Positions 1 through 9,215 are shown, counted from the stretch's first letter. The stretch is 64,000 nucleotides of DNA from Svornostia abyssi (GCA_024666565.1 CP088295.1:682001-746000); one strand, 5' to 3'. Notes: generated from the sequence alone by a model not told the origin. Numbers and translations: made by a program.

Positions 1-1
1 C

Positions 2-478
2 GAAGGCCTGGAGGCCGCGCTCCTGGTGCTCGAGAAGATGATGGAGGCCGGGCGCCCCGGCAAGCTGCGCGGCGCCGGCTTCTACGACTACGAGGACGGC
101 AAGCGCGCCGGGATCTGGAAGGGGCTGGCCGAGATGTTCCCGCCGGTGGCCGACCCGTCGCAGCTCGACGTGATCGAGCTCGGCGAGCGGATGATGGTCC
201 GCCAGGCGCTCGAGACGGTGAAGTGCTTCGACGAGGGCGTCCTCGAGACGGTCGCCGAGGCCAACATCGGCTCGATCATGGGCATCGGCTTCCCGGCCTG
301 GACCGGCGGCGTCGTGCAGTACATGAACCAGTACGAGGGCGGCCTGGCCGGCTTCGTCGAGCGCGCCCGCGAGTTCGAGGCCAAGTACGGCGAGCACTTC
401 GCGGTGCCGGCGTCGCTGGTCGAGAAGGCCGAGCGCGGCGAGATCTACAGCGACGAAGCCGTCGCCACCCCGGCGTAA
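2..478 (+). CDS. 3-hydroxyacyl-CoA dehydrogenase, C-terminal part (5' end outside window)
   Basis: This is the end of a FadB/FadJ-like beta-oxidation protein. The reading frame is open from the first bases, so the true start lies upstream. The visible 158 residues match the C-terminal 3-hydroxyacyl-CoA dehydrogenase domain: a GAGFYDYEDGKR segment, then a second helical repeat with IGFPAWTGGVVQYM, close to the family's IGFPPWxGG signature. The domain helps form the dimer and closes over the NAD/acyl-CoA site when L-3-hydroxyacyl-CoA is oxidised. The stop lies 9 bp before the start of an acyl-CoA dehydrogenase, so the two are probably co-transcribed. Whether a hydratase domain precedes it cannot be seen. 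Confidence 0.85.
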   Translation, partial: EGLEAALLVLEKMMEAGRPGKLRGAGFYDYEDGKRAGIWKGLAEMFPPVADPSQLDVIELGERMMVRQALETVKCFDEGVLETVAEANIGSIMGIGFPAWTGGVVQYMNQYEGGLAGFVERAREFEAKYGEHFAVPASLVEKAERGEIYSDEAVATPA

Positions 479-487
479 GGAGCCACC

Positions 488-1648
488 ATGGAGACACTGG
501 CGACGTCAGGCCTGTTCACCGACGAGCAGAACCAGTTCCGCGAGGCCGTGCGCGACTTCTGCGCGAAGGAGACGCGGCCGCGCGAGAAGCGCGACAGGCT
601 CACCCGCAACGGCGAGTCTCAGCACAACGAGGAGCTCTATCGGCAGATGGCCGAGATGGGCTGGGTCGCCACTTCGATCCCCGAGGAGTACGGCGGGGCC
701 GGGACCGGCGTGGTCGAGGAGTGCATCTTCCTCGAGGAGACCTCGCGCGGCCGGGCGCCGATCATCGCCGGCGGCCTCTCGCTGATCGTCGCCGGCGTGT
801 ACAAGCGCAACGGCACGGAGGAGCAGAAGCAGCGGGTGCTGAGCTCCGTGCTCAGGGGTGACGTGCATTCGATTGCGATGTCCGAGCCGAACGCCGGATC
901 GGACGTCGGCGCCATGCAGTGCCGCGCCGAGCGCCGCAACGGGAGCTACGTCATCAACGGGCACAAGACGTGGATCTCCGGGGCGCAGGACGCCTGTGAG
1001 ATCCTGCTCGTGGCGCGCGAGAACCCGGACGCCGGCAAGCACGGCGGCATGACGATGCTCGGGGTCCCGATCGACACGCCGGGCATCGAGATCAAGCCGA
1101 TCCCGACGATCGGCGCGCCGGCCGAGGTCAACGACGTCTTCTTCACCGACGTCGAGGTGGACGCCTCGGCGGTGGTCGGCGAGCCCGAGCAGGCGTGGAT
1201 GCAGCTCATGGCGGGCCTGAACACCGAGCGGCTGATCATCGCCGCCGGCTGTCTCGGGACCGGGTGGACGGCGTTCGACGAGGCGCTGGCCTACGTCAAG
1301 CAGCGCGAGCAGTACGGCCGGCCGATCGGCAAGTTCCAGACGATCAAGCACCGGCTGGCCCGGCACGCCACCGAGCTGACGGCGACCGGCGCGCTGATCT
1401 ACGACCTCGCCCGCCAGGCCGACGCCGATCCGACGGCGCTGTTCCCGCGTGAGGCCTCGATGGTCAAGCTCAAGGCGACGGAGGTGGCCAAGGAGGTCGC
1501 GCTCGACTGCATGCACATGATGGGCGGCTACGGCTACACGCTGGAGTACGACATCCAGGAGGTCGTACGCCAGGCGCTGATCTTCCCGGTCCCGGGCGGA
1601 TGCAGCGAGGTGCAGCTCGACATCATCGCGATGACGTACGGGCTCTGA
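488..1648 (+). CDS. Acyl-CoA dehydrogenase
   Basis: A 386-residue FAD-dependent acyl-CoA dehydrogenase of normal family length. It has the N-terminal helical domain, the mid-domain signature MSEPNAGSDV (about residues 131-140) and a C-terminal four-helix domain with MGGYGYTLEYDIQ. The C-terminal catalytic Glu of medium-chain enzymes is absent (PGGCSEVQ where YEGTSEIQ is usual). Glu247 in GLNTERL lies where isovaleryl-CoA dehydrogenase carries its base in GLDLERL. This suggests a branched or long-chain acyl-CoA substrate; the alignment is by eye. The ATG follows a GGAG ribosome site (480-483), just after the upstream hydroxyacyl-CoA dehydrogenase. Confidence 0.9.
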   Translation: METLATSGLFTDEQNQFREAVRDFCAKETRPREKRDRLTRNGESQHNEELYRQMAEMGWVATSIPEEYGGAGTGVVEECIFLEETSRGRAPIIAGGLSLIVAGVYKRNGTEEQKQRVLSSVLRGDVHSIAMSEPNAGSDVGAMQCRAERRNGSYVINGHKTWISGAQDACEILLVARENPDAGKHGGMTMLGVPIDTPGIEIKPIPTIGAPAEVNDVFFTDVEVDASAVVGEPEQAWMQLMAGLNTERLIIAAGCLGTGWTAFDEALAYVKQREQYGRPIGKFQTIKHRLARHATELTATGALIYDLARQADADPTALFPREASMVKLKATEVAKEVALDCMHMMGGYGYTLEYDIQEVVRQALIFPVPGGCSEVQLDIIAMTYGL

Positions 1649-1662
1649 GCAGCTCGCCGGGC

Positions 1663-1699
1663 GCGCCCGCACTCCCGGCCTCGCCGGGAGTGCGGGCGC
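1663..1699. terminator. Strong bidirectional hairpin between convergent genes
   Basis: A perfect 17-bp inverted repeat (arms 1663-1679 and 1683-1699, loop CTC) sits between the ends of the acyl-CoA dehydrogenase and the convergent SDR. There is no T run. Its position and symmetry suggest it stops transcription from both sides. Confidence 0.75.
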
Positions 1700-1714
1700 A
1701 CCCGGCGGGTCGTG

Positions 1715-2599
1715 CTACTCCGCGTCGCGACCGGACGGCAGCTGCGGCTGCCGGTCTCCGCCGGACAGCTCCACCCGCTGCTTGTACGCGAGCCGCTCGG
1801 GGCTGTCGATCGCGTGGGTCAGGGCCTTGTCGGCTCCGACGACCTTCATCATCGCGTCGGTCGCGCGGAGGGGCAGCAGGCGGGTCGCCCGGTAGATCCC
1901 GGAGATCGACCGGGGGACGTAGACCTCGTAGCGGCCGGTCTCGATCGCCTCGACGATCGCCTCGGCGATGTCCTCGGGCTCGACGGGCTTGAGCCCCCGC
2001 GTGTCCGGCACGCCGGAGGTGAGCTCGGTGCGCACGACGCCGGGCATGACGACGCTGAAGTCGATGGGCGCGTCCCTGAGCTCGGACCGCACGGACTCGG
2101 TGATGCCGACGACCGCGTGCTTGGTGCCGCAGTAGTTGGCCACGCCCGGGCCGCCGAACTTGCCGGCGCTGGAGGCGATGTTGACGATCTGCCCGCCGCC
2201 GCGCTCGAGCATCCGGGGGATCACGAGCTGCATGCCGTGGATGACCCCGTAGACGTTGATCGCGAACTGCCGCTCGAAGCTCTCCGGCGTCTCGTCGAGG
2301 AAGCGGACGATGGGCATGATCCCGGCGTTGTTGACGAGCACGTCGATCGGGCCGAGGTGCTCCTCGGTCTGCGCGATGAAGCGCTCGACCGAGTCGCGCT
2401 CGGTGACGTTGAGCCGGAACGCGGTGGTCCGCCCGCCGATCTCCTCGGCCGTCTGACGGGCGAGCTCGAGGTCGAGGTCGCCGATCGCGACGGCCGCGCC
2501 GCGGCGCGCCAGGGCCTGCGCCGTCGCCCGGCCGATGCCGCGCGCGGCGCCGGTGATCGCGACGACCTTGCCGGGGATGGATCTCGTGCGTTTCGCCAT
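1715..2599 (-). CDS. SDR family NAD(P)-dependent oxidoreductase
   Basis: A 294-residue classical short-chain dehydrogenase. The Rossmann glycine motif TGAARGIG is near residue 17, NNAGI follows at the end of beta-4, and the catalytic Ser and YxxxK appear as IASSAGKFGGPGVANYCGTK. A C-terminal extension of about 45 residues is rich in Arg and polar residues. It would interconvert an alcohol and a ketone or aldehyde. It lies 21 bp downstream of the aldehyde dehydrogenase on the same strand, so a two-step alcohol-to-acid oxidation is plausible (inference). The substrate cannot be told from sequence. Confidence 0.88.
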   Translation of the reverse strand: MAKRTRSIPGKVVAITGAARGIGRATAQALARRGAAVAIGDLDLELARQTAEEIGGRTTAFRLNVTERDSVERFIAQTEEHLGPIDVLVNNAGIMPIVRFLDETPESFERQFAINVYGVIHGMQLVIPRMLERGGGQIVNIASSAGKFGGPGVANYCGTKHAVVGITESVRSELRDAPIDFSVVMPGVVRTELTSGVPDTRGLKPVEPEDIAEAIVEAIETGRYEVYVPRSISGIYRATRLLPLRATDAMMKVVGADKALTHAIDSPERLAYKQRVELSGGDRQPQLPSGRDAE

Positions 2600-2620
2600 G
2601 CGGTGGTCCTCCAGTCGTGG

Positions 2621-4183
2621 TCAGCTGCGGCGGAGCCGAGCGCGCGCGACGATCGCCGCGTCGAAGACCCGCCCCACCAGGTTGGACGCCGGGAACCAGA
2701 ACGGGTCGCGGCGCAGCGGCCGCCGGTTGTCGGTGATCGCCTGCGCCTGGCAGTACTTGCGGATGCCGGCGCTCCCGTTGCGCCGTCCCAGCCCCGACGC
2801 CTTCCAGCCGCCGAACGGGGCGTCGAACGCTCCGAGGTTGATCCACGCGTCGTTGACGTTCACGGCGCCGCACTCGAGCCGGCGCGCGATCCGCCCGCCG
2901 CGCTCGCGATCCCGGGTCCAGACCGACGCCTGCAGCCCGTAGCGGCTGTCGTTGGCCATGCGCACGGCTTCGTCGGCGTCGCGGACCTTCACGATCGGCA
3001 GCACGGGGCCGAACGTCTCCTCGGTCATCACCCGCATGGTGTGATCGACGTCGACGAGCACGGTCGGCTCGTAGTAGCGACCCTCGCGGTCGGCGCGGCG
3101 GCCTCCCACGATCGCCCGGGCGCCCTTGGCAACGGCGTCCTCCACGTGGTCGGCGACCTTCTCGATCTGCGGGGCGAAGATGATCGGGCCGACCTCGCAC
3201 AGCCGCCCTTCGTCTCCGGCTCCGAGCCGGAGCTCGCGCGCTCGCTGGGCGACGAGCTCGACGAAGCGGTCGTAGACGGGCTCCTCGACGTAGACGCGTT
3301 CGACGGCCATGCAGACCTGCCCGGCGTTGGCCATGCCGTAGTAGAGCGCGCCTCCGACGGCCCGCTCGAGATCGGCGTCGGCGAGGACGATCATCGCGTC
3401 CTTGCCTCCCAGCTCCAGCGAGACGCCGGTGAGGTTGCGCCCGGCCTGCTCGGCGATCTTGCGGCCCGTCGTCTCGCTGCCCGTGAAGGCCACGAAGTCG
3501 GTGGCGTCGACGACTGCGGCTCCGGTGGCGCCGTCACCGTGGGCGATCTGGAACACGTGCTCGGGCACCCCCGCGGCCACGAACATCTCCTCCAGGAGGT
3601 TCGCTGACAGCGGCGTGATCTCCGAGGGCTTGTGGAGCACTGCGTTGCCCGCAGCCAGCGCGGGGACGGCGTCGAAGGCCGCGAGGGAGAACGGCGCGTT
3701 CCACGGCGTGATAACGCCGACGAGCCCGAGGGGCTGGTACCGCACGGAGACACGACGGCCGAGGAGCAGCGGGCTGCGGCTGCTGATCCGCTCCTCGGCC
3801 AGCTGGCGCTCGGCGTTGTTGGCCCAGTACAGCAGTGCCTCGGTCGCCGCCATGATCTCAGCCGTCGCGTCGGCCCGCTGCTTGCCGGACTCCGCCACCA
3901 TCACGTCTCTCGCGCGCGCGCGATGGTCTGCCAGCCAGCGCTGGGCGCGGAGCAGGCGCCGGCGCCGCTCCTTGAACCCGAGCGACCACCACTCGCGCTG
4001 GGCGGCGCGACCCTGCGCGGCAAGCCGGTCGACGTCGGCGGCCGACTGGCACGCGACGGTGCCGACGATGGCGCCGGTGGCCGGGTTCTCGACGTCGATC
4101 GTGGCGGGGCCTCGCCGGCCGCCGGCGGCGGGAGGCGCGGTGCCGTTGGTGGTGCTCTGACCTGCCGCGGTGCTGCTCATCAC
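2621..4183 (-). CDS. Aldehyde dehydrogenase (succinate-semialdehyde type)
   Basis: A 520-residue NAD(P)-dependent aldehyde dehydrogenase. It has the substrate/cofactor motif ITPWNAPFS (about 158-166), FTGSETTGRKIAEQ in the nucleotide site, the general base Glu257 in LELGGKD and the nucleophile Cys291 in GQVCMAVE. The C-terminal PFGGWKASGLGRRNG is also typical. It converts an aldehyde to a carboxylic acid, which the divergent CoA ligase could then activate. It is first in an operon with the SDR. The N-terminal 25 residues are low complexity (Ala/Gly/Thr). ATG codons at 4183 and 4180 are both possible starts. Confidence 0.9.
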   Translation of the reverse strand: MMSSTAAGQSTTNGTAPPAAGGRRGPATIDVENPATGAIVGTVACQSAADVDRLAAQGRAAQREWWSLGFKERRRRLLRAQRWLADHRARARDVMVAESGKQRADATAEIMAATEALLYWANNAERQLAEERISSRSPLLLGRRVSVRYQPLGLVGVITPWNAPFSLAAFDAVPALAAGNAVLHKPSEITPLSANLLEEMFVAAGVPEHVFQIAHGDGATGAAVVDATDFVAFTGSETTGRKIAEQAGRNLTGVSLELGGKDAMIVLADADLERAVGGALYYGMANAGQVCMAVERVYVEEPVYDRFVELVAQRARELRLGAGDEGRLCEVGPIIFAPQIEKVADHVEDAVAKGARAIVGGRRADREGRYYEPTVLVDVDHTMRVMTEETFGPVLPIVKVRDADEAVRMANDSRYGLQASVWTRDRERGGRIARRLECGAVNVNDAWINLGAFDAPFGGWKASGLGRRNGSAGIRKYCQAQAITDNRRPLRRDPFWFPASNLVGRVFDAAIVARARLRRS

Positions 4184-4207
4184 AAGGCCTCCGGGGGCCG
4201 AGAGCCG

Positions 4208-4240
4208 TTACTGGAGAATGTCCAAGAAGATGGTAGCATC
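4208..4240 (+). promoter_or_regulatory. Candidate promoter/operator ahead of the CoA ligase
   Basis: The divergent gap between the aldehyde dehydrogenase and the CoA ligase holds an AT-rich element beginning TTACTGGAGAAT and ending AGATGGTAGCATC. The right end matches 12 of 13 bases of the element at 24430-24454, and the left end is related to it with an 8-bp insertion between. TAGCAT (4234-4239) fits a TANNNT -10 box for the gene starting at 4282. Confidence 0.45.
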
Positions 4241-4281
4241 GTGGCGCCCCGGCACCCGCCGGCCCCTCCCTGGATCGACAC

Positions 4282-5910
4282 ATGAGCTCCTCATCCCTCG
4301 ACGAACTGCGCCTCACCGGCCGGCAACTCGCGGCGGTCGGGCGCTCCGGCCTGCTGCGGCCCGAGCGTCCCGCTTCGCTGGTGCGGATGGCGCGCGAGAT
4401 CCGCCGGCGGGGGCCCTTTGCGGGCATGGCGCCGGCCACGGCCATCCGCTGGGGAGACCGCCCGGTCTTCGTGGACGATGACGGGCCGGTCACGGCGCGC
4501 GAGCTCGACGAGCGCTCGACCGCGCTCGCGCGCGCTCTGCAGGCCGACGGCGCGCGTGCGGGCCAGGGTGCGGCGATCCTGTGTCGCAACCACCGCGGCT
4601 TCTACGACGCGTTCTTCGCGACGCAGAAGCTGGGGATGAAGACCGTGCTCCTCAACACCGGGTTCGCCGCGCCGCAGATCGTCGACGTCTGCGCGCGCGA
4701 GGGCGTGACGACGCTGCTGTTCGACGCGGAGTTCGCCGCGTCGGCGCCTGCGGGGACCGAACGCCACATCTGCATGCGGTCGCCGGACGGGTCGCCGGGC
4801 ACCGCCGACGCGCTGGCGCAGGACCTCATCGCCGCCCAGAGCGGGTCGGTCGCATTGCCGATTCCCGAGATCCCCTCGACGGTCGTCGTGCTGACGAGCG
4901 GCACCACCGGCACGCCGAAGGGCGCCCCGCGCGAGGCGATCAGCCCGCTGGCCAGTCTCGGGGCGCTGCTCGACCGCGTCCCGTTTCGCGCCGGCGAGGC
5001 GGTATACGTGGCGCCGCCGATCTTCCACGGGCTCGGTTTCGCCACCGCCACGCTGAGCTTTCTGCTCGGGACGCGCGTGATCACCAGCAGCCGCTTCGAC
5101 CCCCGGGAGATGCTCGCCGCGATGTCTCGTTACGAGGTGTCCGGCATCGTCGTCGTGCCCGCGATGCTCCAGCGGATGCTCGACCTCGGGCCCGACGAGA
5201 TCGCGCGCCACCCGACGCCGGGCCTGCGGTTCATCTTCTGCTCGGGCGCTCAGCTTCCAGGGCACGTCGCCGAGCGCGTCCAGGACACCTGGGGCGACGT
5301 GCTGCACGTCCTGTACGGCTCGACCGAGTGCGCGTACGCCACCATCAGCGTGCCGGAGGACCACCGTGCCGCGCCTGCGACGGTCGGCCGGCCGTGTCTC
5401 GGGGTGACCGTCAAGGTCCTCGACGACCGCCGCCGGGAGCTGCCGGTCGGCGAGACGGGAACCATCTTCGTGCGCAGCGGCAACGAGTTCGGCGGCTACA
5501 CCGACGGCACGCGCAAGGAGATGGTCGGCGGCCTGATGTCCTCCGGCGACGTCGGCCACTTCGACGCGGCGGGCCGCCTGTTCATCGACGGCCGCGACGA
5601 CGACATGATCGTCTCCGGCGGCGAGAACGTGTTCCCGCAGGAGGTCGAGGAGCTCCTGGTCCGTCACCCGGCGATCACCGACGTCTCGGTGCTCGGCGTC
5701 GACGACGAGACGTTCGGCAAGCGGCTGGCGGCCTTTGTGGTCATCGCCGAGGGCGCCAGCCTCACTGCGGACGAGGCCAAGGGGTTCGTCAGGGAGAACC
5801 TCGCCGTGTACAAGGTGCCGCGAGATGTGATCTTCCTCGATGAGCTCCCGCGCAACCCGACGGGGAAGATCCTCAAGCGCGAGCTGCGCGCCCAGGTCCA
5901 GTCCGTGTAG
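4282..5910 (+). CDS. Acyl-CoA synthetase (AMP-binding, class I adenylate-forming)
   Basis: A 542-residue ligase that activates a carboxylic acid through an acyl-AMP and transfers it to CoA. It shows the P-loop-like LTSGTTGTPKGA (about 209-220), the YGSTE motif, SGDVGHFDAAGRLFIDGRD and the hinge/C-terminal lid ending PRNPTGKILKREL with the catalytic Lys. It is divergent from the aldehyde dehydrogenase/SDR pair and would take their acid product (inference). ATG is the only sensible start. Chain length or ring specificity cannot be read from the sequence. Confidence 0.9.
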   Translation: MSSSSLDELRLTGRQLAAVGRSGLLRPERPASLVRMAREIRRRGPFAGMAPATAIRWGDRPVFVDDDGPVTARELDERSTALARALQADGARAGQGAAILCRNHRGFYDAFFATQKLGMKTVLLNTGFAAPQIVDVCAREGVTTLLFDAEFAASAPAGTERHICMRSPDGSPGTADALAQDLIAAQSGSVALPIPEIPSTVVVLTSGTTGTPKGAPREAISPLASLGALLDRVPFRAGEAVYVAPPIFHGLGFATATLSFLLGTRVITSSRFDPREMLAAMSRYEVSGIVVVPAMLQRMLDLGPDEIARHPTPGLRFIFCSGAQLPGHVAERVQDTWGDVLHVLYGSTECAYATISVPEDHRAAPATVGRPCLGVTVKVLDDRRRELPVGETGTIFVRSGNEFGGYTDGTRKEMVGGLMSSGDVGHFDAAGRLFIDGRDDDMIVSGGENVFPQEVEELLVRHPAITDVSVLGVDDETFGKRLAAFVVIAEGASLTADEAKGFVRENLAVYKVPRDVIFLDELPRNPTGKILKRELRAQVQSV

Positions 5911-6112
5911 CACTCCGGGCCGGAGCTTGCAGCAAGGCCGACCCGCAAGCCGAGGCGCCCCGATGGCGCTCGGCCGCGGGATGCGTCCGCGTCGCCGTGA
6001 GAGCCTCGTCGCGCGACCTGTCGTCGCGCGGCACGCTCGGCCTGTGCGCGGGCTCGCGGAGGGTCCCGCGGGCCGGCCAAGCGGGGGAGGCGTCTACAGC
6101 ACAGTTACCATT

Positions 6113-6129
6113 CGGGCGCACGGTTTGTA
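6113..6129 (+). promoter_or_regulatory. Copy 1 of 17-bp motif CGGGCGCACGGTTTGTA
   Basis: This motif lies 12 bp before the TetR start and overlaps the likely promoter. Copies with the pattern CGGGCGYNCGGTWTGTA recur at 10544, 13217 and 13239, always in promoter gaps of this catabolic island. This points to one shared regulator, perhaps the TetR encoded immediately downstream (inference). Confidence 0.5.
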
Positions 6130-6141
6130 TGATGTGACCGC

Positions 6142-6763
6142 ATGGCGACCAGAACCTCCCATCCCGAGCGACGAACCCAGGCCGAGCGCCGTGAGGAGAC
6201 GCGCGAGCGGCTCCTGCGCGCCGCGATCGGGTGCCTGCGCGAGGAGGGGTACGCCGGCCTGACCACGCGCGAGGTCGCCCGCCGCGCCGGCGTCTCCCAG
6301 GGCGCCCAGGCGTATCACTTCCCGAGCCGGGCCGACATGGTCGTCGGTGTCGTCGAGTGGCTCGGGGCGCGGTGGGTCGCGCAGTTCGAGGCCATCCCGG
6401 CATCGCTGGGAGAGCCCGGTGGTCCCGCGGGCACGGAGGTCCTGCTCGACCTGCTCTGGGACCTGTGCTCGAGCCCGGATGCCGGCATGCTGATCGAGAT
6501 CTGGGTCGCCTCCGCCCAGGACGCAGAGCTCCGCCGCCCGGCTCGCCGCCGCCGAGGAGGAGGCCTTCGAGGTGGGTCTGCGGACGGTTCGCGAGACGAT
6601 GGGCGACGCGCTGCCTGCCGACATCGAGCGCCGGCTGCGCATCGTCGTCGCCTCGATGCGGGGCCTGGCGATCGCGCTGCGCTACGACCCCACCGAGGCG
6701 CTGCAGGCCGAGGACGCGTGGGCCGACCAGCGCGCGATCCTGCTGCAGCTGCTGGAGGGATGA
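6142..6763 (+). CDS. TetR family regulator (one frameshift in this sequence)
   Basis: The N-terminal 50 residues form a TetR helix-turn-helix (RERLLRAAIGCLREEGYAGL, then TTREVARRAGVSQGAQAYHF). The frame slips near 6536-6542, where GCCCGGC stands in place of an expected GCCGGC. The ligand-binding domain then continues in the next frame (AAAEEEAFEVGLRTVRETMG...) and stops at 6763. Repaired, it is about 206 residues, normal for TetR. Its stop overlaps the ATG of the following SDR (ATGA), so it heads an operon with the SDR, hydratase and MpaB-like genes. It probably represses this operon through the motif at 6113. A real gene loss is possible but less likely, because identical slips affect essential genes elsewhere. 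Confidence 0.8.
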
Positions 6764-7602
6764 GCATGCCCGGCACCGCCAGCAGCGTCTTCCGCGACGG
6801 CCTGCTCGACGGGCAGGTCGCCCTCATCTCCGGCGCCGGCTCGGGCATCGGGCGCGCCACCGCGATCGAGTTCGCCCGCCTCGGCGCGACGGTCGTCGGG
6901 TGCGGACGCAGCACGGAGAAGCTCGACGAGACGGCCGCGCTGTGCCCGCCCGGCCGGTTCGACGCCGTGGCCTGCGACGTGCGTGAGGAGGACCAGGTCG
7001 AGGCCCTCGTCGACGGCGCGCTCGAGCGCCACGAGCGCATCGACGTGCTGTTCAACAACGCCGGGGGCCAGTTCATGGCGCCCGCGGAGACGGTGTCGAT
7101 GAAGGGCTGGCGGACGATCCTGCGCCTCAACCTCGAGTCGGTGTGGCTCATGACCAGCACGGTGGCCAACCGGGCGATGATCCCGCAGCAGTCGGGCAAG
7201 ATCATCCGCATCACCGGGAGCCCCCACAACGGCTTCCCGCTCATGGCGCATGGCGGCGTGGCGCGTGCCGGTGAGGAGAACCTCATGCGCGGGCTCGCCG
7301 TCGAGTGGGCCCGGTACGGGATCCGCTGCCTCTCGGTCGCCTGCGGCCCGGTGCTCACCGAGACCTTCAAGGGGAAGTACCCGATCGACGTCCAGCAGGC
7401 GATGCATTCGCAGACGCCGCTCGGCCGGGCGGGCACCGAGGAGGAGGTCGCCTGGATGATCGCCTTCCTCGCGTCGCCCGGCGGCGACTGGCACACCGGC
7501 TCGGTGATCACCATGGACGGCGGCATGGACTGCTACCGGGGCGCGTTCCCGCCCAAGGAGTACGCCGACGAGGCGGCGCGCACCGAGGAGCGCAGGACGT
7601 GA
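6760..7602 (+). CDS. SDR, peroxisomal trans-2-enoyl-CoA reductase-like
   Basis: A 280-residue Rossmann-fold protein with SGAGSGIGRA near residue 23 and NNAGG. The usual YxxxK catalytic pair is missing: the region reads GFPLMAHGGVARAGEENL, with Gly and Arg at the Tyr and Lys positions. This resembles the GFPLAVHSGAARAG segment I recall from human PECR and related enoyl/dienoyl-CoA reductases. It may therefore reduce a double bond in an enoyl-CoA rather than oxidise an alcohol. It overlaps the TetR stop by 4 bp, and its own stop overlaps the GTG of the hydratase, so translation is probably coupled. Confidence 0.82.
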   Translation: MSMPGTASSVFRDGLLDGQVALISGAGSGIGRATAIEFARLGATVVGCGRSTEKLDETAALCPPGRFDAVACDVREEDQVEALVDGALERHERIDVLFNNAGGQFMAPAETVSMKGWRTILRLNLESVWLMTSTVANRAMIPQQSGKIIRITGSPHNGFPLMAHGGVARAGEENLMRGLAVEWARYGIRCLSVACGPVLTETFKGKYPIDVQQAMHSQTPLGRAGTEEEVAWMIAFLASPGGDWHTGSVITMDGGMDCYRGAFPPKEYADEAARTEERRT

Positions 7603-8412
7603 GCGCCGACACGACGACGTCCCCGGACGTCGTGCTGACCGAGCGGCTCGACGGGGGGGTCCGGGTCATCACCCTGAACCGCCCGGAGGTTCGCAACGCG
7701 GTCAACGCCGAGCTGGCGCGGGGCCTGGCCGGCGCGCTCGACGAGCTCGACGCCGACGCCGACGCGCGCGTTGGCGTGCTCACGGGTGCCGGCGGGGCCT
7801 TCTCCGCGGGGATGGACCTCAAGGCGCTGTCGCAGATGGACATGGCCGCCCTCGGGCCCGACGACGTCCCCTTCGTCGAGGGGCATGGTCTCGCCGGGAT
7901 CTCGCACCGGGCGTCGGAGAAGCCGCTGATCGCGGCGATCGAGGGCAGCGCGCTCGCCCGGCGGCCTGGAGATCGCCATCGCGTGCGATCTCCTCGTCGT
8001 CTCCGAGGAGGCGATGCTCGGCATCCCCGAGGTGCGCCGCGGCCTCGCGGCGCTGGCCGGCGGGCTGATCCACCTGCCGCGGCGCATCCCGTACCACGTG
8101 GCGATGGAGCTGGCCCTGACCGGCGCGCCGATCACGGCGCAGCGCGCGTACGAGCTCGGACTGGTCAACCGCGTCGTGCCGGCCGGGTCCGCGCTCGACG
8201 AGGCGGTCGTCCTGGCCCGCGACATCGCGCGCAACGCGCCGATCGGCGTCCGGGTCTCGGCCGCGATGATCCGCGGGACGCGGAATCGCACGGTCGATGA
8301 GAGCTGGGAGCAGCAGCACGAGCAGGCCGCCGCGGTCCTGCTGTCTGAGGATCTGCGCGAGGGCGCCCGCGCCTTCGCCGAGCGAAGGGAGCCGGTATGG
8401 AAGGGTCGGTGA
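7599..8412 (+). CDS. Enoyl-CoA hydratase/isomerase (one frameshift in this sequence)
   Basis: A crotonase-fold protein of about 270 residues once repaired. The first frame runs from GTG 7599 through LNRPEVRNAVN, the oxyanion-hole segment FSAGMDLKAL and EGSALA. At 7956-7962 the sequence reads GCCCGGC where GCCGGC restores GGLEIAIACDLL, and the gene then continues to 8412. Both hydratase glutamates are present (GGLEIA and IPEVRRGL), so water addition to an enoyl-CoA is plausible. The start overlaps the SDR stop (GTGA). The end overlaps the next gene by 16 bp. Confidence 0.85.
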
Positions 8413-9215
8413 AGGTCGAGGCCGCGCCAGAGGCGCAGGCGCTCGCGGCGAAGCTCGGCCCGGACACGCTGTTCGGCCAGACGGTCGCCGACCGGCGCAC
8501 GTGGCTGCTCATGCTGCGGACCGCCGCCATCCTGTCCGGGCATCCGAAGAGCATGGCCGTGCTCGTCAACGACATCGACCTCTTGGCCGATCCTGTCGAG
8601 CGCGTGCGCGAACTGCAGCGGTGGCTGGAGGAGCTGATGATCTCCGACCCGGTCGCGGCCGGGACGGCCACGCACGCCATGCGTGAGCGGATGGCGCAGC
8701 GCTGGGGCCGCTGGCACGGGTGGGACGACGAGGCCCTGACCTTCGCCGCGCTGAGCCTCGGCGACGGGGTGATCTTCGCTGCCCGGACGCTGCAGGGCGG
8801 GTCCCTGTTCCCCGCGCAGGAGACCGAGCTGTACGAGAGCGTCGCGGCGATGGTCCGGCTGATGGGGATCGACGACGGCGCGATCCCGGCCGACTACCGC
8901 GCATTCCGGCAGTACATGGAGACCCAGCTGTCCGAGGTGATCGATCGGCGTCCCATCCACGAGGCGCTCGAGGCACGTCCTCCGCTCCCGGCTCCCCGAC
9001 GCGTCCCGCAGGTGGCGTGGACGGCGGCGCAGACGTCCGGCCGGCACGTCGCCGGGGTCGTCCTGGGTGCGACGCTCCCCGATGTCACCCGAGAGCGCTA
9101 CGGCATCCGGCCGTCCGCGGCCGGCCGTGCCGAGTGGGCGCTGATGTCGGCGGCGATGGGCGCCTTCGGGTACCTCCCGCGCCGTGTCCGGCTGGTCCCC
9201 GCCGCTCGGCGGTAG
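8397..9215 (+). CDS. Oxygenase MpaB family protein (DUF2236)
   Basis: A 272-residue, largely helical protein. It matches the DUF2236 family, which includes fungal MpaB (cleaves the farnesyl chain in mycophenolic acid synthesis) and the rubber oxygenase Lcp catalytic domain. Recognisable blocks are LGPDTLFGQTVADRRTW near the N terminus, a central RWHGWDDEA segment and VLGATLPDVTRERYGI near the C terminus. The same blocks recur in the paralogue at 13331. A heme-dependent oxidative role is inferred from the family. The ATG overlaps the hydratase end and follows a GGGAG ribosome site, so it belongs to the same operon. Confidence 0.75.
   Translation: MEGSVKVEAAPEAQALAAKLGPDTLFGQTVADRRTWLLMLRTAAILSGHPKSMAVLVNDIDLLADPVERVRELQRWLEELMISDPVAAGTATHAMRERMAQRWGRWHGWDDEALTFAALSLGDGVIFAARTLQGGSLFPAQETELYESVAAMVRLMGIDDGAIPADYRAFRQYMETQLSEVIDRRPIHEALEARPPLPAPRRVPQVAWTAAQTSGRHVAGVVLGATLPDVTRERYGIRPSAAGRAEWALMSAAMGAFGYLPRRVRLVPAARR

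Noticed and set aside
6142..7602. A 486-residue open frame that looks like a TetR-SDR fusion
   Set aside because: The middle part is low-complexity Arg/Gly sequence. The true TetR C-terminal half lies in the next frame after the slip at 6536, ends at 6763, and the SDR has its own ATG at 6760.
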